This document shows, in pieces, positions 35,425 to 49,900 of a stretch of DNA of 64,000 bases. This stretch comes from Heterostelium multicystogenum. Its lineage: Eukaryota > Evosea > Eumycetozoa > Acytosteliales > Acytosteliaceae. Location of the stretch: contig RCNN01000495.1 of assembly GCA_003667245.1 (NCBI GenBank), positions 124,001 to 188,000 on the forward strand. Direction: 5' to 3'. Below the pieces are notes generated by a model, which was not told where the DNA came from, did no database searches, and was given only the letters and a program-made list of their open reading frames with translations. Made by a program: the position numbers and the translations under genes. How positions within the stretch are numbered: position 1 is the first letter of the stretch; each line of letters opens with the position of its first letter.

Positions 35425-38400
35425 ATGGATATAAATAACGATACTAAAGAGACTGAGCAACAACAACCACAGCAACAGCAACAGTCACCAAATACAACAA
35501 TCTCAACAAGCACATACACAAACAACACCTTCTTTAATGAGAAGACGTTCAGCAAGCGATGTATGTCCTACAACTGATACTAAACGTCCATTCCGATTTT
35601 ATTGGGCAAGTGATGATCATATGTATTGGACATTATTATTAGATCAAACAAATACAGGTAAAGCTCACTTACAATCGAATCATGTGCAACACAATAGTAC
35701 ACTCAGTATTAACATATTTTAATCTATATAGTTCGAGATATTTCAGAGGGATTAAAGTCAAAGGTGCCATCAGGTCACAACATCTATCTATACAAGAGAA
35801 CAAAAGGAAAATTTGGTCGAACTAAAGATAGAAGACTTTCAAACGAAGACAAGATCTGGGAGATTGTTGATAAACGACGTGAGAATAACAAATCCGATCC
35901 TACCTTTGTTGTAAAGAAGAAAAAGCATCATCTTTAAATATAGCAGTTGCCAAAGCAGCAAAACACAGTTCAAGCAGTAAATGAACAGCAATCTGATGGT
36001 AGTGCATCACCCCTGAGTTACTCGGGTGAAATCTTAAATACAAGCATGGGCTCCTCATCCTCTAGTAGCAACAATAATCATAGTCACAATAATAATATTG
36101 GTAATGGTTTGGCTGGATTGTCGATTTCAACCCCACCAACCACTACTCCACCCCCACTACCATTCTTAAATACCTCTCCGCTACAACAGCGACGTGGCGA
36201 ACATCAAGGACTTAAAAATACAATGGAGCTGAATCCTCCCACAACTACGACAACCAACAGCAGTGGTATGCCTGATGATGATCTACATCTCCAATCAAAA
36301 CAGTCCTCACTTAAGAAGCAGCAGCAGCTGACTGTAAAGACACCACAAACCCAAATCAATTAAAGAAATATTTTTATCAACCCCAAGTCCAACTACTCCA
36401 CCATCAATCAATACCACAGCCTCCAATGGAAACACCGGTGCCAATAGTTTAACACAGCAGCAAGCCAATGGCAATCACCCAATAAGATAAAGAATGGATT
36501 GCCACCGCCCTCCAATAGTATTTCCAATAGCAACAGTACCAGCAGTAACTCTCTATTGTCTGCAGCTTTAAAGCAATAGTAATAGCAATGGTAGCAATGG
36601 AGCAAATAGTCTTAGTGGAAGCGGAGGCATGGGCAGACCTGCAAGTCCTTTTGGAAAGAAAGTCACACTTGCAGACTCGAACAAGAGAAACAGTAACAGA
36701 TTGTCGATGCAACAGGATAGCTCAAAGGATGTAATGAGACTAATGAGATTTTACTTTGGTGATTTCAACGCAATGGGTGGACTGACGAATAACATTGACG
36801 GTGGAGGAAGATTCTTCACTCTCGCACTTTGTTAAAGAAACTACTGCACGTGATGTAGGAATCTCTGTGGAGCAGAAGCTTCAGTTACCACCCAACTCGA
36901 TCTCTGTTTTTTTGGTGCTACCGGTGCAATCAAACGGAAGTAAAATAGAAAGAATGCTTGGTGAGGAAGAGCTTATCATTGATGGTAAAAAGACACATGG
37001 GAGGACCCTTCGCAGACATTTTTCATCGTTAAAGAGACCTACCAGAAACCATTGAATAAGCGTCTATCAAAGCAGATTGCAGACAGTTCTCAACAGCACA
37101 ATGTCATTCCAAGCGAGTGGCGTCGCAGTACTGATGCCATCAGTTTTGCGTTCGCCATCAGATGACAGTTGGAAACGTCGTTCTATACCTATCTTCCTAC
37201 AGGTGTTGCCAAGCTCACCACACACTAAATCACAATCGAGCCAAGGTGTTGGACCATCTCCTCTTTCCACAGAATTCAACGATTTTAGCACAGATCAAGA
37301 TAAATATGATGATAGCGACGATGATGATTCATCAGAGTTAGACGTATCAGAGTTAATGGGATGGGCACATCTCATTCCAACTCAAGATCTCGAGTATATT
37401 AAGCGTATCGGATCTGGAAACCTATTCTAAAGTATATAAAGGACGTTATCTCGACAAGTATGTTGCAATCAAGACACTTCGTGGCAACATGACACCCGAA
37501 CAAATACAGGTTTCAGAAAGGAGTGCGACATCCTTAGTACTATTAAGTCACCACACCTCATTTCTTTCTATGGATCATGTATTGAAGATAGTCAACTATC
37601 GATGGTAGTCGGAATATTGTAGTCGTGGAACACTACACAAGGTACTCAAACACTAGCTTTGACTTGAGTGGGACAAGTGGTTCCGTTGGATGATCCAGGT
37701 TGTCGAAGGAGTACACTATCTCCACATGATGAATCCTCCAATGGTACATCGTGACTTAAAGACACTCAACATTCCTTGTCATCAGAATATAATGCAAAGC
37801 TATGCGACTTTGGACTTACACGTACTATGACAATGACCAATGTCAGCACACTTGGAATGCTTCGTGGAACCATGGCATACACAGCACCAGAAATCTATGA
37901 TGGAATGCTCTTCAAACACACGCTCAGATGTCTACTCGCTAGGTGTAATCATGTGGGAAATTGGCTCAACGTTGTATTACTGGTTCATACCAGCGTCCAT
38001 TCCACGATTACCCTTTTCGATGGATATCCAAATCATCATTATGACTTCCAAAACAAGGTAAGACCCAAGATCATCGAGTCATGCCCGAACCAATCAGAGT
38101 CCTCATCAATCAGTGTTGGGATCAAAGATCCACGGTGCGTCCAAACACATCACAGATTATAGCAGAGCTTCATACAATCAAGAAGCAATACGAAGACAAT
38201 CGCGACGAATGGGAGTTAATCAGAACAAAAACATCGAGCCACTGGCATCCACAACTAGTCCTACAGGAACCACTAAAGCTACACACAATCACCAACAACT
38301 TCATCTACAGCCACTCCAATTCAACAACCATCTACTATTAATATAAATGATAAATAATAATAATAATAATAATAGCAATAATATTTCAGAACAACAAAAA

Positions 38401-39004
38401 TCGACAACAAGAGCAACAACAATTATCACCATTATTAGAAGATACAAATAATAATAATAAATAGCAATAACAGTGACAATGATAATAGTATTGGTATTAA
38501 AGAAAATAGCAATATAGTTGAAAATAATAATTGTAATAAATAATAATTGTAATAATAATGTTTTGGGAAAGTAAATAATAATAATAATAGTAAGTAATCC
38601 ATAGAATCAAAAGAAGACATTTTTGTAAAATCAAATCACAACAACCATCAACAACAACAACAACATAGCTATGTAGAAATTACTGTATAGATAATAGTAA
38701 TTGTAATAATCATGATCTAAATATTCAAAATAATAGTAATAATAGTTTTCACAATGAAGCAGAAGTTGCTTCATTGAATGTTTCCACATCAATCGTCTAT
38801 AAAGTCATTGATGAGAATAATAAATAGTAATAATGATGTAAAGAATCGACAAACAACCACAACAAGAACAACCTTCACAAACTGAACATGAAACAACAAC
38901 AACAGGAACCCCATCAGCAGGATCAACAGGAACAAGGAACAACGCAACCAACTCTGAATACTTTGTCACAGATTGATGTTGTCATCAGCAGTGTAAAACG
39001 TTAA
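35425..39004 (+). CDS. TKL-family protein kinase with N-terminal conserved modules
   Basis: A large, multi-domain TKL kinase. The start at 35425 reads [16 protein letters not shown]. Near residue 35 comes [20 protein letters not shown], which continues after an intron (about 35656-35731) as [20 protein letters not shown]; this looks like a ubiquitin-like or Ras-binding fold, by pattern only. A Ser/Thr/Pro/Asn linker follows. A second compact module is [16 protein letters not shown] to [20 protein letters not shown]. The kinase domain starts near 37350: [29 protein letters not shown], a catalytic loop [44 protein letters not shown] and [14 protein letters not shown] Gln/Asn tail ends [17 protein letters not shown] at 39004. 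At least ten frame changes occur, for example near 37430, 37510, 37615, 37915 and 38010. Confidence 0.75.
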
Positions 39005-39316
39005 TCAACAGACATTATCAAGTTGAGCGCCCAACATAAATTAACAAATAATAACCAACCAACCAACCAATCAAGCCAAACAAACAAACAAACAATTTAA
39101 TTTATTATCATTTACAAAATAAAATAACATACATTATTAATTAAACAAACAAACAAACAAGCAACATCAAAATCAAAATAACTTTTAATAATAATAATAA
39201 TAACAACCAAACCAATATTCATGCATGACCTGCAAGTCCAGTCAAAGTCAATAAGGAGTTTTATTTACGGCAATGAATTGAAAATAAGGGGAAACTCCAT
39301 TTTGAATTTTTGTGAG
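39005..39316. other. Convergent 3' spacer
   Basis: Short spacer between convergent genes, with CAAACAAACAAA and AATAATAATAA repeats. Probably both 3' UTRs. Confidence 0.4.
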
Positions 39317-40298
39317 TCAATTTTCCTCATCAACTTCGTAGTCATCATCATCGGTATCACTATCATTGCTGCTATCATGCGTCATAGTCATCTATTAATT
39401 GTTGACTTCTTCAACGTTATTGTTAAAAATGAGGTCGCCTTCATTGAATGTGAGTGGATTGAGAATCACATCTAAGCTGTGTCTGTCTCTCGATTTCTTC
39501 TCTTGCTTGTTCTTTTTGATAAATTTGGAGGCCACATGCATTGCAGAGTGGCACACCATTTTCTCCTTTTCGCCACTCTGGTGTATCTTTTTTGTGGCAT
39601 TGAAAGCATTGATATGGCTGGAATGGGTGAAAGAGCAGAAGTTAAATTGCTGAGCCATTTATGCGTGATAGGAGGTGTGCTACTTACCTTTACACCTGGT
39701 GGTCTTCCTTTCTTTTTAGCAGGAGGTGGATGCGGTGGTGGAATGGATTTCCAATAGGTGCTTTCGGTTGGTGTAAAGTTGGCTTTTGTAGTAGTAGTTG
39801 TTGTTTTGCGAGTTGAATTGGAGTTAAAATCAGTAGAGTCTGAAGAGGTTGACATTGAATCTTGAGAACCAAAATCATTGTTGTCACTGTTTTTCTTCTT
39901 CTAAATAATCATCATCATCTTCTTCTTCGTAGTAGTTTTCATATGAAGTTTGAGATAAATGTGCGGACTTGTTGTAGTTGTTGTTGTTTGTATCATCGCT
40001 TGTTCTTGAGGGGAATGAATTGGACGTATTTGACGCCAAGTTTTGGAGGATATGAGGTATTTGAGGAATGCAAAAATATTGGAAATATTGGGAGAGTTTG
40101 ACGTGTTTGGAGAGTTTGCTGCTGCTGCGGTTGCGATTGAAATATTCGAAAGGTTTGTATTTGAGGGTTGTATCTTGTGAATCCATTGAGCAGGCTGCCC
40201 TGGTGCCAAAAAATGCTGCAATGGTATATTTTTTTGTTGTTATTGTTGTTGCTATTGTTGTTGTTATTGCTGTTTGGATTTTTATCCGGATAATCCAT
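39317..40298 (-). CDS. GATA-type zinc-finger protein
   Basis: A probable DNA-binding transcription factor. The start is taken at 40298 (MDYPDKNPNS, then an Asn run). A Ser/Asn/Thr-rich region, an acidic patch (EEEDDDDYLEEE) and a basic AT-hook-like PPAKKKGRPPGVK follow. An intron with donor GTAAGT at about 39687 and acceptor TTCCAG joins in phase to PYQCFQCHKKDTPEWRKGEN and VPLCNACGLQIYQKEQARR. This is a Cys-X2-Cys-X17-Cys-X2-Cys GATA finger with the conserved TPEWR and LCNACG. The tail is acidic (SNDSDTDDDDYEVDEEN), ending at 39317. Frame changes occur near 40245, 40060-40110, 39900, 39480 and 39390. An in-frame stop at 39472 would give a shorter form ending NRETDTA. Dictyostelid GATA factors control cell-type choice; the target here is unknown. 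Confidence 0.75.
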
Positions 40299-42181
40299 AG
40301 CTAATGAATTATATAGGTTGCGTAGTGCGTAGTTTCCTTTAAAGATCCATGTATGTGACAAGTATTATTCTTTCATGACACACACATCTAACAGTGAATG
40401 ATGATGGATAGATGGATGGATGGATTGATGGATTGATTGATTGTTTGATTGCTGACAAATAATGAAAAAGAGTTTCAACAACTGTTGATGAATTTCAATC
40501 TAAATCAAAAAAGAAAAAAATTACCAAATCTCTCCTTGTCGTGGTTCAGTACATCACTGATGACTCTTGTCCATTTAAAAAAAATAAATTATAAAATAAT
40601 TGAAAAAAAATGATTTTGATTAGGTTTCAATCCCCACTGACAAAATTACATGAGATTTTGATTGAATTAGTGTTAATTTTGATTACTTTCACCATATTGA
40701 AAGTATGAAGTTACTAGCTTTTTTCCACCAATAACATCATTTACTCTTTTGATTCTTGTGAAAACACCACCTACCCAATTTATTTACTTTCGATTTTGCT
40801 ATTTTTATTGAGAATAATAAAATATTTGTAAATTGTGATTGACTTGAACAATCGACCAGTTGTTCATTTCCAATTAAATTAATTTTTATTCGACTAACCA
40901 CAATTGTTACTGACATCATGTGTTAACTTGTTGTTTTTAATAATCTTTTCAAATCAAATCAGACATTATAATTATTATTATTACATTTATTATTATTTTG
41001 TTCAAATGTAATTTTTACTTCATTGAATGATATTTATGATCCAAAAACTAAGTTAATTAAAGATATCTTTGCAGGTTGGTGACCAAAGTGTTATTAAAAA
41101 TGATCAATTTGATTTTACAATTTTTAAAAATTGTTTTAGATATTTTGTAATTTTGGGTGTTTTTTTGGTCATTAATATGTCAAATCAAAAATGACTTCCT
41201 GACTATTCATTGAATACTTTTTATAAATACATTTTGGAAAATAGGAATCATGTTTTTTAATAATTCTGATATATTGCACAATCTAATCCTAATTGATGAC
41301 TTTGAAGTAGATGAAGAAGTTTATGATACTTTCGATCTTTAACTTACTTTTCATTGAGATTATTTTGACTCTCTCTCATTATAATATGTCTTCTTTTTTA
41401 AACTGTTAGACATTGACCCAATCGACACATTAAATTCGTCCCAGAATTGATGAAGATTTACATTTCCCTCCATTATCTAAAAATTAACTCGAGAGTGTAC
41501 CAGGTTATTAGGTGTGGAGGAGTTAGATATAATCTTTGAAAATAGAGAGAAAAAAGTATTTTATAAAATCTAGTTAGAAATTTTCAATAGTTGGATGTCA
41601 AAGTTCCAACTGCAAAATTCAAAATAAGATTCCATGTTTAAACAAGTATGTATTTTTCAATTATTTTCACTATCTCTTGAAAATAATTAATCTAGATTAA
41701 TATTTTTTATTATAATAAAATATCAATCCCATGTCCAAACTAAAAGTAAAATACGTCCACCAAAAGGGTGGTAAATTACATGATAGTGAATGGAAATACC
41801 CATAGAACAAGTGAGGAGATGGCGTCTGAGATAATCTTCAACTCCTTTGTAATATCCAGACCAATACCTTGAACAGGAATTCAAAGAATTCTGGAGGTCT
41901 TCACTTATTTTATGGTACTAATTTGGAACCCAATCAGTATTACTTAATTGTTGAACATTATTCAAATAAAATAGTTCAGTTAATTAGTTTTTAAATCGAT
42001 CGATCTCATTATGAACAAAGTTCCTCAAATGACTTTGGAAAGGGGTTTAAAGAAACGATTCTATTTAAATTTTTATTGTAATTATTTGTATTTTTATTAT
42101 TATTGTTCATTCCTCAGAATAGCATGAATAATAAAAATCAAGTTCTTTTAAGTTTGGTTTTTTTAAAAAATCAGGGAGGGA
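40299..42181. other. Long intergenic region
   Basis: AT-rich, with a GATG/GATT tetranucleotide repeat at about 40400-40450. A protein-like minus-strand segment at 41723-41940 and a short plus-strand frame (MFFNNSDILHNLIL, near 41250) may be gene remnants; see findings. No full gene supported. Confidence 0.4.
40399..40450. repeat. GATG/GATT tetranucleotide repeat
   Basis: Simple repeat of GATG and then GATT units upstream of the GATA-type gene. Confidence 0.7.
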
Positions 42182-43925
42182 ATGAACAACAACAACAATA
42201 ATAATAATAATGATACAAATATATTAGTTAATTTACCATTTTTTTTGTTGGCAAAGATATTTAACTATATAGAGAGCAATGTAGATAAAATAGTATCATC
42301 ATTAGTTTGTAAAAGATGGTTCAATGAAAGACATAGATATCTATCTTTTAACACTGATAGTATCTTTATGGCTAGTGTAAAGAATGATCATTTCTATTTG
42401 AATTCATATCGTTCTCTGCTTGATCATTCATTGAATCAAAAGACAAATTGCAAACTTGCTATTGAGATGAAAACAACTAGTCAATACTCAACAGATTTTT
42501 ATGGTAACAATCACAAATAATTAATAATTATCAACAACTTTATTAATCATATCTTTAATGCAAACAAATAGACACACTCAAATCTTTAGACAGTATTGAT
42601 CCAAAGATACGTTCAATTTATTTTCCTAGGGATATTTATACCATAAGATTTACAAAGTATTTGGATAAGCTATATCAATTGATATCGAAATCAAATGTGG
42701 TAAAGCTAAAGAATCACACCCCAGCACAGAGATTACCAGAGAATGTGACATCGATTACATTCTGTGACAAAGATAACGAGCCACTAGTGGCAGGTTATCT
42801 TCCACCAAACTTGAAAAAGCTAAAATTTGGCAATGCTTTCAATCGACCGATAATAGCAGGTTCTCTACCAAGCACTTTAGAAAAACTGACATTTGGTTGT
42901 AATTTCAAAAAGAAATTGGAACCAGGGGTACTTCCTTCATCTTTGAAAGTTTTGAGATTCCGTAATAAGATTAAGCGAGGTGAATCAGCTTACCGACATG
43001 CCTTTCAAGTTGGATCGTTTCCTCCAAATCTCGAGGTGTTGGAATTCAGTGATTGCTTTACAAGAGTGTATATTGATGAAGGAGTACTACCTAATACTCT
43101 TCATACAATCATTGGTATGCCAGTTGAATGGCTTAATCCCAAGGTGATCAAATCACTTTCAAATCTTAAAACATTGTCATTCGAAAATGTTCACTGTGAT
43201 GTCGATGATACGTTTGATTTAAGCTTACTACCAAAGTCATTGACAAGCTTAACCATTCAGGAAGAATGGTATTTGTATTCGGCAATGCCAACATCAATTA
43301 GATATCTTGACATTCGTGGAGCACATTACACTATCGATAAGATTTTCCCGGATCCATCACAATACCAGTTGGAAAAACTGATTATAGCCCAATTAGTAGA
43401 GTTAGATGGCTTGAAAATCAAACATTTGGAATTGATTGCATTATATGGGCAGGTGCCAGTTCCATTTGGTGTGGAAACTCTAACAGTTGGCTGGGGTGAG
43501 CATGTAGGACCGGAAGATAGGCATCAAATCCCCATCATCAGTTAAAACAATCATTTTTACTAGTGAGTGGTCCCTTGATCAGTTTGGTCCAATTCCAGAG
43601 TCACCTGAAGAGATGGAAATTCATCACATGAATTACCAGGAATTCGAATTCGAAATAATACCTCCATCAATCAAATCATTAGCATTTCCATCTACTTCAG
43701 TGTACAGAAGTGAGAAGGGATTCCCTACAACACTTGCAAATCTATGCCTCATAATGGGAAACAAATGGTAAAGAGAAACTACAGCTCAGAAAACTCGATG
43801 ACCAACATTATTTAGTTTATGGTATTTCATACATAAGCAAAGATAGGTATATCGATAAATATTATGAAGCTGCGATAATTAATGCTTCTGATATTTTTAA
43901 ATTTTTAAATAGCTTCAATATTTAA
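42182..43925 (+). CDS. F-box / FNIP-repeat protein
   Basis: A second F-box/FNIP protein, with the same proposed ubiquitin-ligase adaptor role. Exon 42182-42503 encodes an Asn run and an F-box (LVNLPFFLLAKIFNYIES, LVCKRWFNERHRYLSF). The intron 42504-42571 (GTAACA to AATAG) splices in phase to DTLKSLDSIDPKIRSIYFP. FNIP repeats follow from about 42720 (PLVAGYLPPNLKKLKFGNAF, RPIIAGSLPSTLEKLTFG, LEPGVLPSSLKVLRF) and are more degenerate than in the gene at 4978. The frame shifts near 43530, after which GPIPESPEEMEIHHMNYQEF continues, and again near 43770 into YGISYISKDRYIDKYYEAA. The stop is TAA at 43923. It converges on the large surface-protein gene with only about 10 bp between the stops. Confidence 0.85.
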
Positions 43926-43935
43926 ATACACTTCA

Positions 43936-46900
43936 TTATTTTATTCTACTTAATTTTAAGTCCTTAGTCTGTTTAATTTTTGGGAGATTCCTTTGTTGTA
44001 CATGTTTTTTTCTTTGGATCTTTTTAACTAAAACTGTTACGAGTACAGCCACACCAATTGCTCCAACACCTCCAACAACACAACCAACAATGAGCCTCCA
44101 ATGGGTGTCCTTTGAAGTGCATTTGTTTGAAGATTTCCTGAATTTTGAGAATCGATGAGAAGTGAAAAATCTGGGTCGATTACCATGCTCTCTTGGAAAT
44201 TAGAAACGAATGTAGAGATGATTGTCAAAGATTGATTGACTGTAGTTGGTTGGATACTCGACATTCTTGGAATACCATCGAGGATCGCTCTCTTGCTAAT
44301 ACGACCAAAAATTATATTTCCATTCGCTTGAGGAATTTTTGACACCTGTCAATTCAGTTCCATTAACAAAGATTGAATCTGGAGTGTCATAACATTCGTC
44401 GGCTTGAGAATCGATTGAAAGTTGGATTTCAAGAATATTAAGTTGAGTTGCGAAGTCCCATCTGTCGATATCTACTTGATACTTGAGTGATCCAATTGTC
44501 AAGTTGAAATCTTCACCTGCAAAATTCATTGGGAAGTCAGAAAGTGTTTCACTTTCATTGATTGGACTGATTTGTGTGAATGTGATTCTGATTGAATCTG
44601 CACGGCTCACATTAGTTGAATACTCCCATTGGTTCATTGATACATTGACATGATCAATTGGATGCTCAATGGTTACACTCTCATTCTTTGAAAGTGTCCA
44701 TTTGAGAGTTGAGAGATCCACACTGTAAACTTCTTCCATCAAATCTGATCTTTCAATGATTTTGCTTAAAGTGAAAGAATAGTGTCCAATACCATTGTCA
44801 ACTACAACACCTGGATTATTTGGATTTGGAACAACTATTGGGGGATGGAATTCATATTGGATATCACAATTTGTACCACTCCAACCAGATTCACAGACAC
44901 AAGTGCCAGTATTGGAATTACATGTACCATGTACACAGCTTTGGGAGCACTCATCAATCAAATCGACCTTAAGAGTACGGACTGAACTATAGCTATAAGA
45001 TGGAATTAAAGTAGGTATTCTTAGAGACCAATCTAATATAGTATTGGGTATCTGAGGTCAGTGACTCAATATCACAATATAGAGTTTGAAGGTTTCTGCA
45101 TGAAGTTGCTACCCAACTGGAATTATCAATCGAAATGTACAAGTCATAGAATGTCAAATATTCTTTACCACCAACACTTTCACTCCATTCCACAGTTATT
45201 AAATATGGATGTGGAACAACAAGAGTAAATTACTGAACCTTCGAAAGGTTTAACATCTATAATTTTAATGAGAAATTAATATTCACAATTAGTTTCCAAT
45301 AAAATTTATCTTTACTTACATTCAGCAATAATTGATTGAGTTTTAGAATATCCGTCATTGTATGATACAACAGTGATATTATGAGAGTATGTCTCTTTCA
45401 ATCCAGTGATGTTACAAGATAATCCTGTTATGTTGATGCAACCCGTGATTTCTGTACCATCAAGTTTAGTAGTAAATATGGTTTCATTTGGAACACCACC
45501 AGTTGTATTATACGTGACATATAATGAATTTGGCTTAGAAGTATAATATACATTCAATCTCAGCAATGGAAGCAATGATACATTCTCATAGACTGGATCG
45601 GATTGTCCATCTCCATTCTTGGCAATAACAGAAATTGAAAGATTGGAACCTGGAACCAATCCACTGATGAAACAAGTTGTTACCACTGAGCACTCTGGTA
45701 TCAAATCACCATTGACTGAAACAATGTATGAACTGGGTGAATTTGTGGCAGAATAAGTAATATTTATCGAAGATACTCTTACTTCGTTGATTATAATCGG
45801 TGATATTATGGGTGCTAATTTGAATTAAGGATGAAATATTAATATTTAATAGTCAAATGTATTTTAGAATTGAAATCATTGTTACTTACGAATATATTGA
45901 ACTTGTCTAACTACATCTTTGGAATCACCATCATTTGATGCAACTACAGTTACATTTGCCAAGTAAGGTTGTCTTAGATCAGTAATTTCACATTTAAGTT
46001 GCGATGTATTGATACAACCTGCTACATCGGTACCATTCAATTTAGTTGTGTATACCGTTTCATCGGGAACACCACCGTTGGCATTGTAAACTGCAACAAC
46101 TCTGTCTTGTTTAGATGTTGTTTCTAATACTGGTATTTGATACAGTTGGATAGAGTGTTCCACTTAGAGATTTATCAGTTGATGATCCAGCTGCATTTTC
46201 TGCTGAAACTTCAATGATGAATTCTGAACCTGGTGTTAATTGACTAACATTACAAGAAGTAGTGGTAGAACATTCTGGGACTTTAACTTGGTTAACTCTT
46301 ACATTGTAGGATGACGGATAATTAGTTGCAGAATAATTAAAACTAATTGATTTTGTTCTATAACTTAACAGTACAATGTTTACCATTTGAGGTGCTAATA
46401 ATATCTATTAATATAATTGTATTGAAAAGAATTATAAAGGATATTTCTTACCAAAGAATTCAACATTGACTGACGATTGTTTGGAGTCACCATCGTTTGA
46501 TGCAATAACAGCAAGAGTGTGATTGTAATTGGAATCAAGTCCATTGATTGTACATACCAATGTAGCAATACCAACACATCCTGGAATATTGTTGCCATTA
46601 AGTTGAGTTGTATAGGTTGTTTCTCCAGGAACACCTCCTGTCGATGTATAGTTGACAATGATTTTACCAATCAGAAGAACAGTGAAATAGATGGTTCTGA
46701 AACTGATGAGTAGATATTTCCGGTTGACTGTTGATTCTCCGAAGTTCCAACATTATTTGAAGCACTAACAACAATTGTGTATGCAGACCCTGGAGTCAAT
46801 TGTTTGATGGTACAGCTTGTCGAAGTTGAACATTCAGGATATAATACCCCATTGAATTGTACATTATATATGTAGTTGGAGATTGGCTGGCCGAGTAATT

Positions 46901-49900
46901 GAACGTGATTTCTCTGGTTCTTAAGTTGGTGATGGTAATTGGGTTGACAACGGGTACTAAATATACAACTGATTTTGTGATTGTTTAGTATCACCGTCAT
47001 TGAAAGCGACAACTGTTACGTTATGTGAGAACTGGGATTGGAGACCAGAGATTGTACATTGAAGAGCTGTTATATTTATACAACCTGTAACATCAATTCC
47101 ATCTAGTTTTGGTAAGATAAAAGGTTTCATTTTGGGATACCATCAGTTGTTGTGTAATTAACTACAATTTGATTTGGAGTTGGAGTAGCTGTAATGGAAG
47201 GAACTGATACTGAATCAATCATTTTTCCAGTTTCTTGTTGATTTTTGGGAGGTTCCAGCTTCATTTATAGCACTTACTAAAATGGTAAAAGGTGATCCTG
47301 GTGTCAATTGATTTATCGAGCAAGTGGTCTTTGTAGAACACTCTGGATGTGGATTCCATTGAATTGAACATTATAAGAAGTAGGAGAATTGCTGGCACTG
47401 TAGGTAAGATAATCGATTTCGTTCTTAAACTTATTATAGAAATAGGATTCATAACTGGTCCCAAAAATTGGACTAATTGTGTTTTCTGATCTACTCCACC
47501 ATCGTTTGAAGCGATAACAGATACATTGTGTGAGAATTGTGATTGAAGTCCACTAATAGTGCATGTCAAGGATTTGATGTTATTACAATAAGATAATGTT
47601 GCTCCATCCAATTGAGTGGTAAAGGTAGTTTCATCAGGGACGCCACCATTAGATGTATATTCTACGACGATTTTACCAGCCCGAAGGAGTGGTGGTTAGT
47701 TTTTGAAGACTAACTTTTGATAGATAGTTCCTAATGATTGAATGGTTGGGGAGGTACCGACATTGTTGGTTGCGGAAATAGTGATGTTGAAAGAGGATCC
47801 TGGAACAAGATTACCAACAGTGCAACTGGTTGTTTGAGAACACTCTGGATGTGAACAGTATTGAAGTAGACGTTGTAGGAAGTTGGATTTTTCTGATGCT
47901 GAATAATTGAAGGTCACTAAATTGGTAGTATATTTGACCTGGACTCCATTCATGACAGGTGACAAAAAGGTAGCCCGTTGATTATTTCGATTTGGAATCT
48001 CCATCATTCGATGCAATGACTGTAACAAGAACATCGTACTCAGCATTTAATCCAGTTACTTTACATGTACTCGATGGTATATTTACACAACCTGTGACAT
48101 TTTGTCCGTCGATTTGAGTTGTATAGACAGTTTCATCTGGTACACCATTTGTTTGCCAGGGAAGTTACATTAAACTCATAGGGTGCCAAAGAAGTAGAAA
48201 TCGATGGAGTTGTCACCGAACTATATAATAACCCTGATTTTGTTTGAGTTGAAGAAGACCCAGCTGTATTGATCGCTCCTACAGAAATGGTGTAAGATGA
48301 TCCAGGTGATAATCCAGTGATGCTACAAACAGTAGTGGCCGAGCATTCAGTTATTTGTCCACCATTGTATTTTACAACATAGGAAGTTGGTGAGTTTGTA
48401 GCCAAATAAGTAAAAGTGATCGATTTAGTTCTTAAACTGGTTATAGTGATTGGGCTCATCACAGGTGCTAAAAAGAACAAAATGTTAATAATTACATTTA
48501 TGTTAATACTGGGTAATCCACATTATACATACCTAGGAACTGTACTAAAGTAGAAGTTGTATGGGTATCACCATCATTTATAGCTACAACATCAATAGTG
48601 TAGGTATAAGGAGATTGTAATCCGGTAATAGAGCACCTTGAGGTTGATATCAATTTACATCCAGCAAAAATCAGTTCATTATATCTGGTTGTGAATTTAG
48701 TTTGGCCTGGAAACACCACCTGATGAAGTATAGGATACAACAAGTTGGTTTGAATAAGGTGCAATGGAAGCAATTTTAACATCAACTCTAGAAAAATGGT
48801 TCCATTTACTTGAGATGGTGGGGAAGTACCAATACTGTTGGTAGCAGTAATCGAAATATTATAGGCCGACCTGGTGTTAAGCCAGTGATTGAACAGGTTG
48901 TAGTAGTAGAGCATTCAGGACGAACATTGTTATTAAATAACACTAAATAAGATGTCGGTGAATCCGAAGCAGTGTAGTTGAATGTAATTGTTTTGGTAGT
49001 ATATGATACTTTGATGGCATTCATAATTGGTACTAAATAGTTTACCATTTGACTAGAGGAAGAAGTATCACCATCATTGCTCGCAGAGACTGTAATATTT
49101 ACCAAGTATTGAGGTTGTAATATAGTGGCAATACATGAGAGAAGTTGGATACTATAGCATTGATTGACAATTACTCCGTCCATATAGGTTGTGTATCTAG
49201 TTAGACCAACGACTCCACCTGATGATGTATAGTTAACAACTATCCTATTTGCAAATGGCTGTGCTGTAATGACTGTGGAGCTACTTTATCTGTCATTCTA
49301 CCAGTGGCCTGTCTATCAGCTGAGGTTCCAGCACGATTGGTAGCATTGACAACAATTTTATATGGTGATCCAGGAATTAGATTATCAATCTTGCAGGATG
49401 TGGTGGTATAACATTCTGGACGTGCTATATCATTAAACGATACTTTATAAGATATTGGATAATTCTCTGCCGAATAGGAGAAGGTCATCGTTTTGGTTCT
49501 AATAATATCAATTTTGATAGGATTCATTACAGGTACTATATTTTAAAATTAATAAGAATTAATATTATAAAAAATATAAATTATCTAGGTTCCATATTAA
49601 TTACATACTTTGGGCAACAAAATTAATATCATTGGTATAATATTCTGGTAGAAATCCTCCAATAAGAGTATAGACTTGAGGTCTAAATCTGAATTTAGTT
49701 GAAGTATAAGTCCATGGAATATCGATAGAGACTGATGATGAAAGTTGGTCGTTATATTGAGACAAGATCCATTCAGATGTTGATGGATTATAATATTCAA
49801 TCGAGTATTTAAAAATAAATTTTGAATTGCTCATTCCAAATGAACTGAAACTAACTGTGTATCCATTGGTAACAGGTGGCGAAACTGTAAAAATATTAGT

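Noticed and set aside
34993..35481. Plus- and minus-strand open frames upstream of the second TKL kinase
   Set aside because: Made of AGTAGT repeats or T-rich antisense; best explained as leader sequence.
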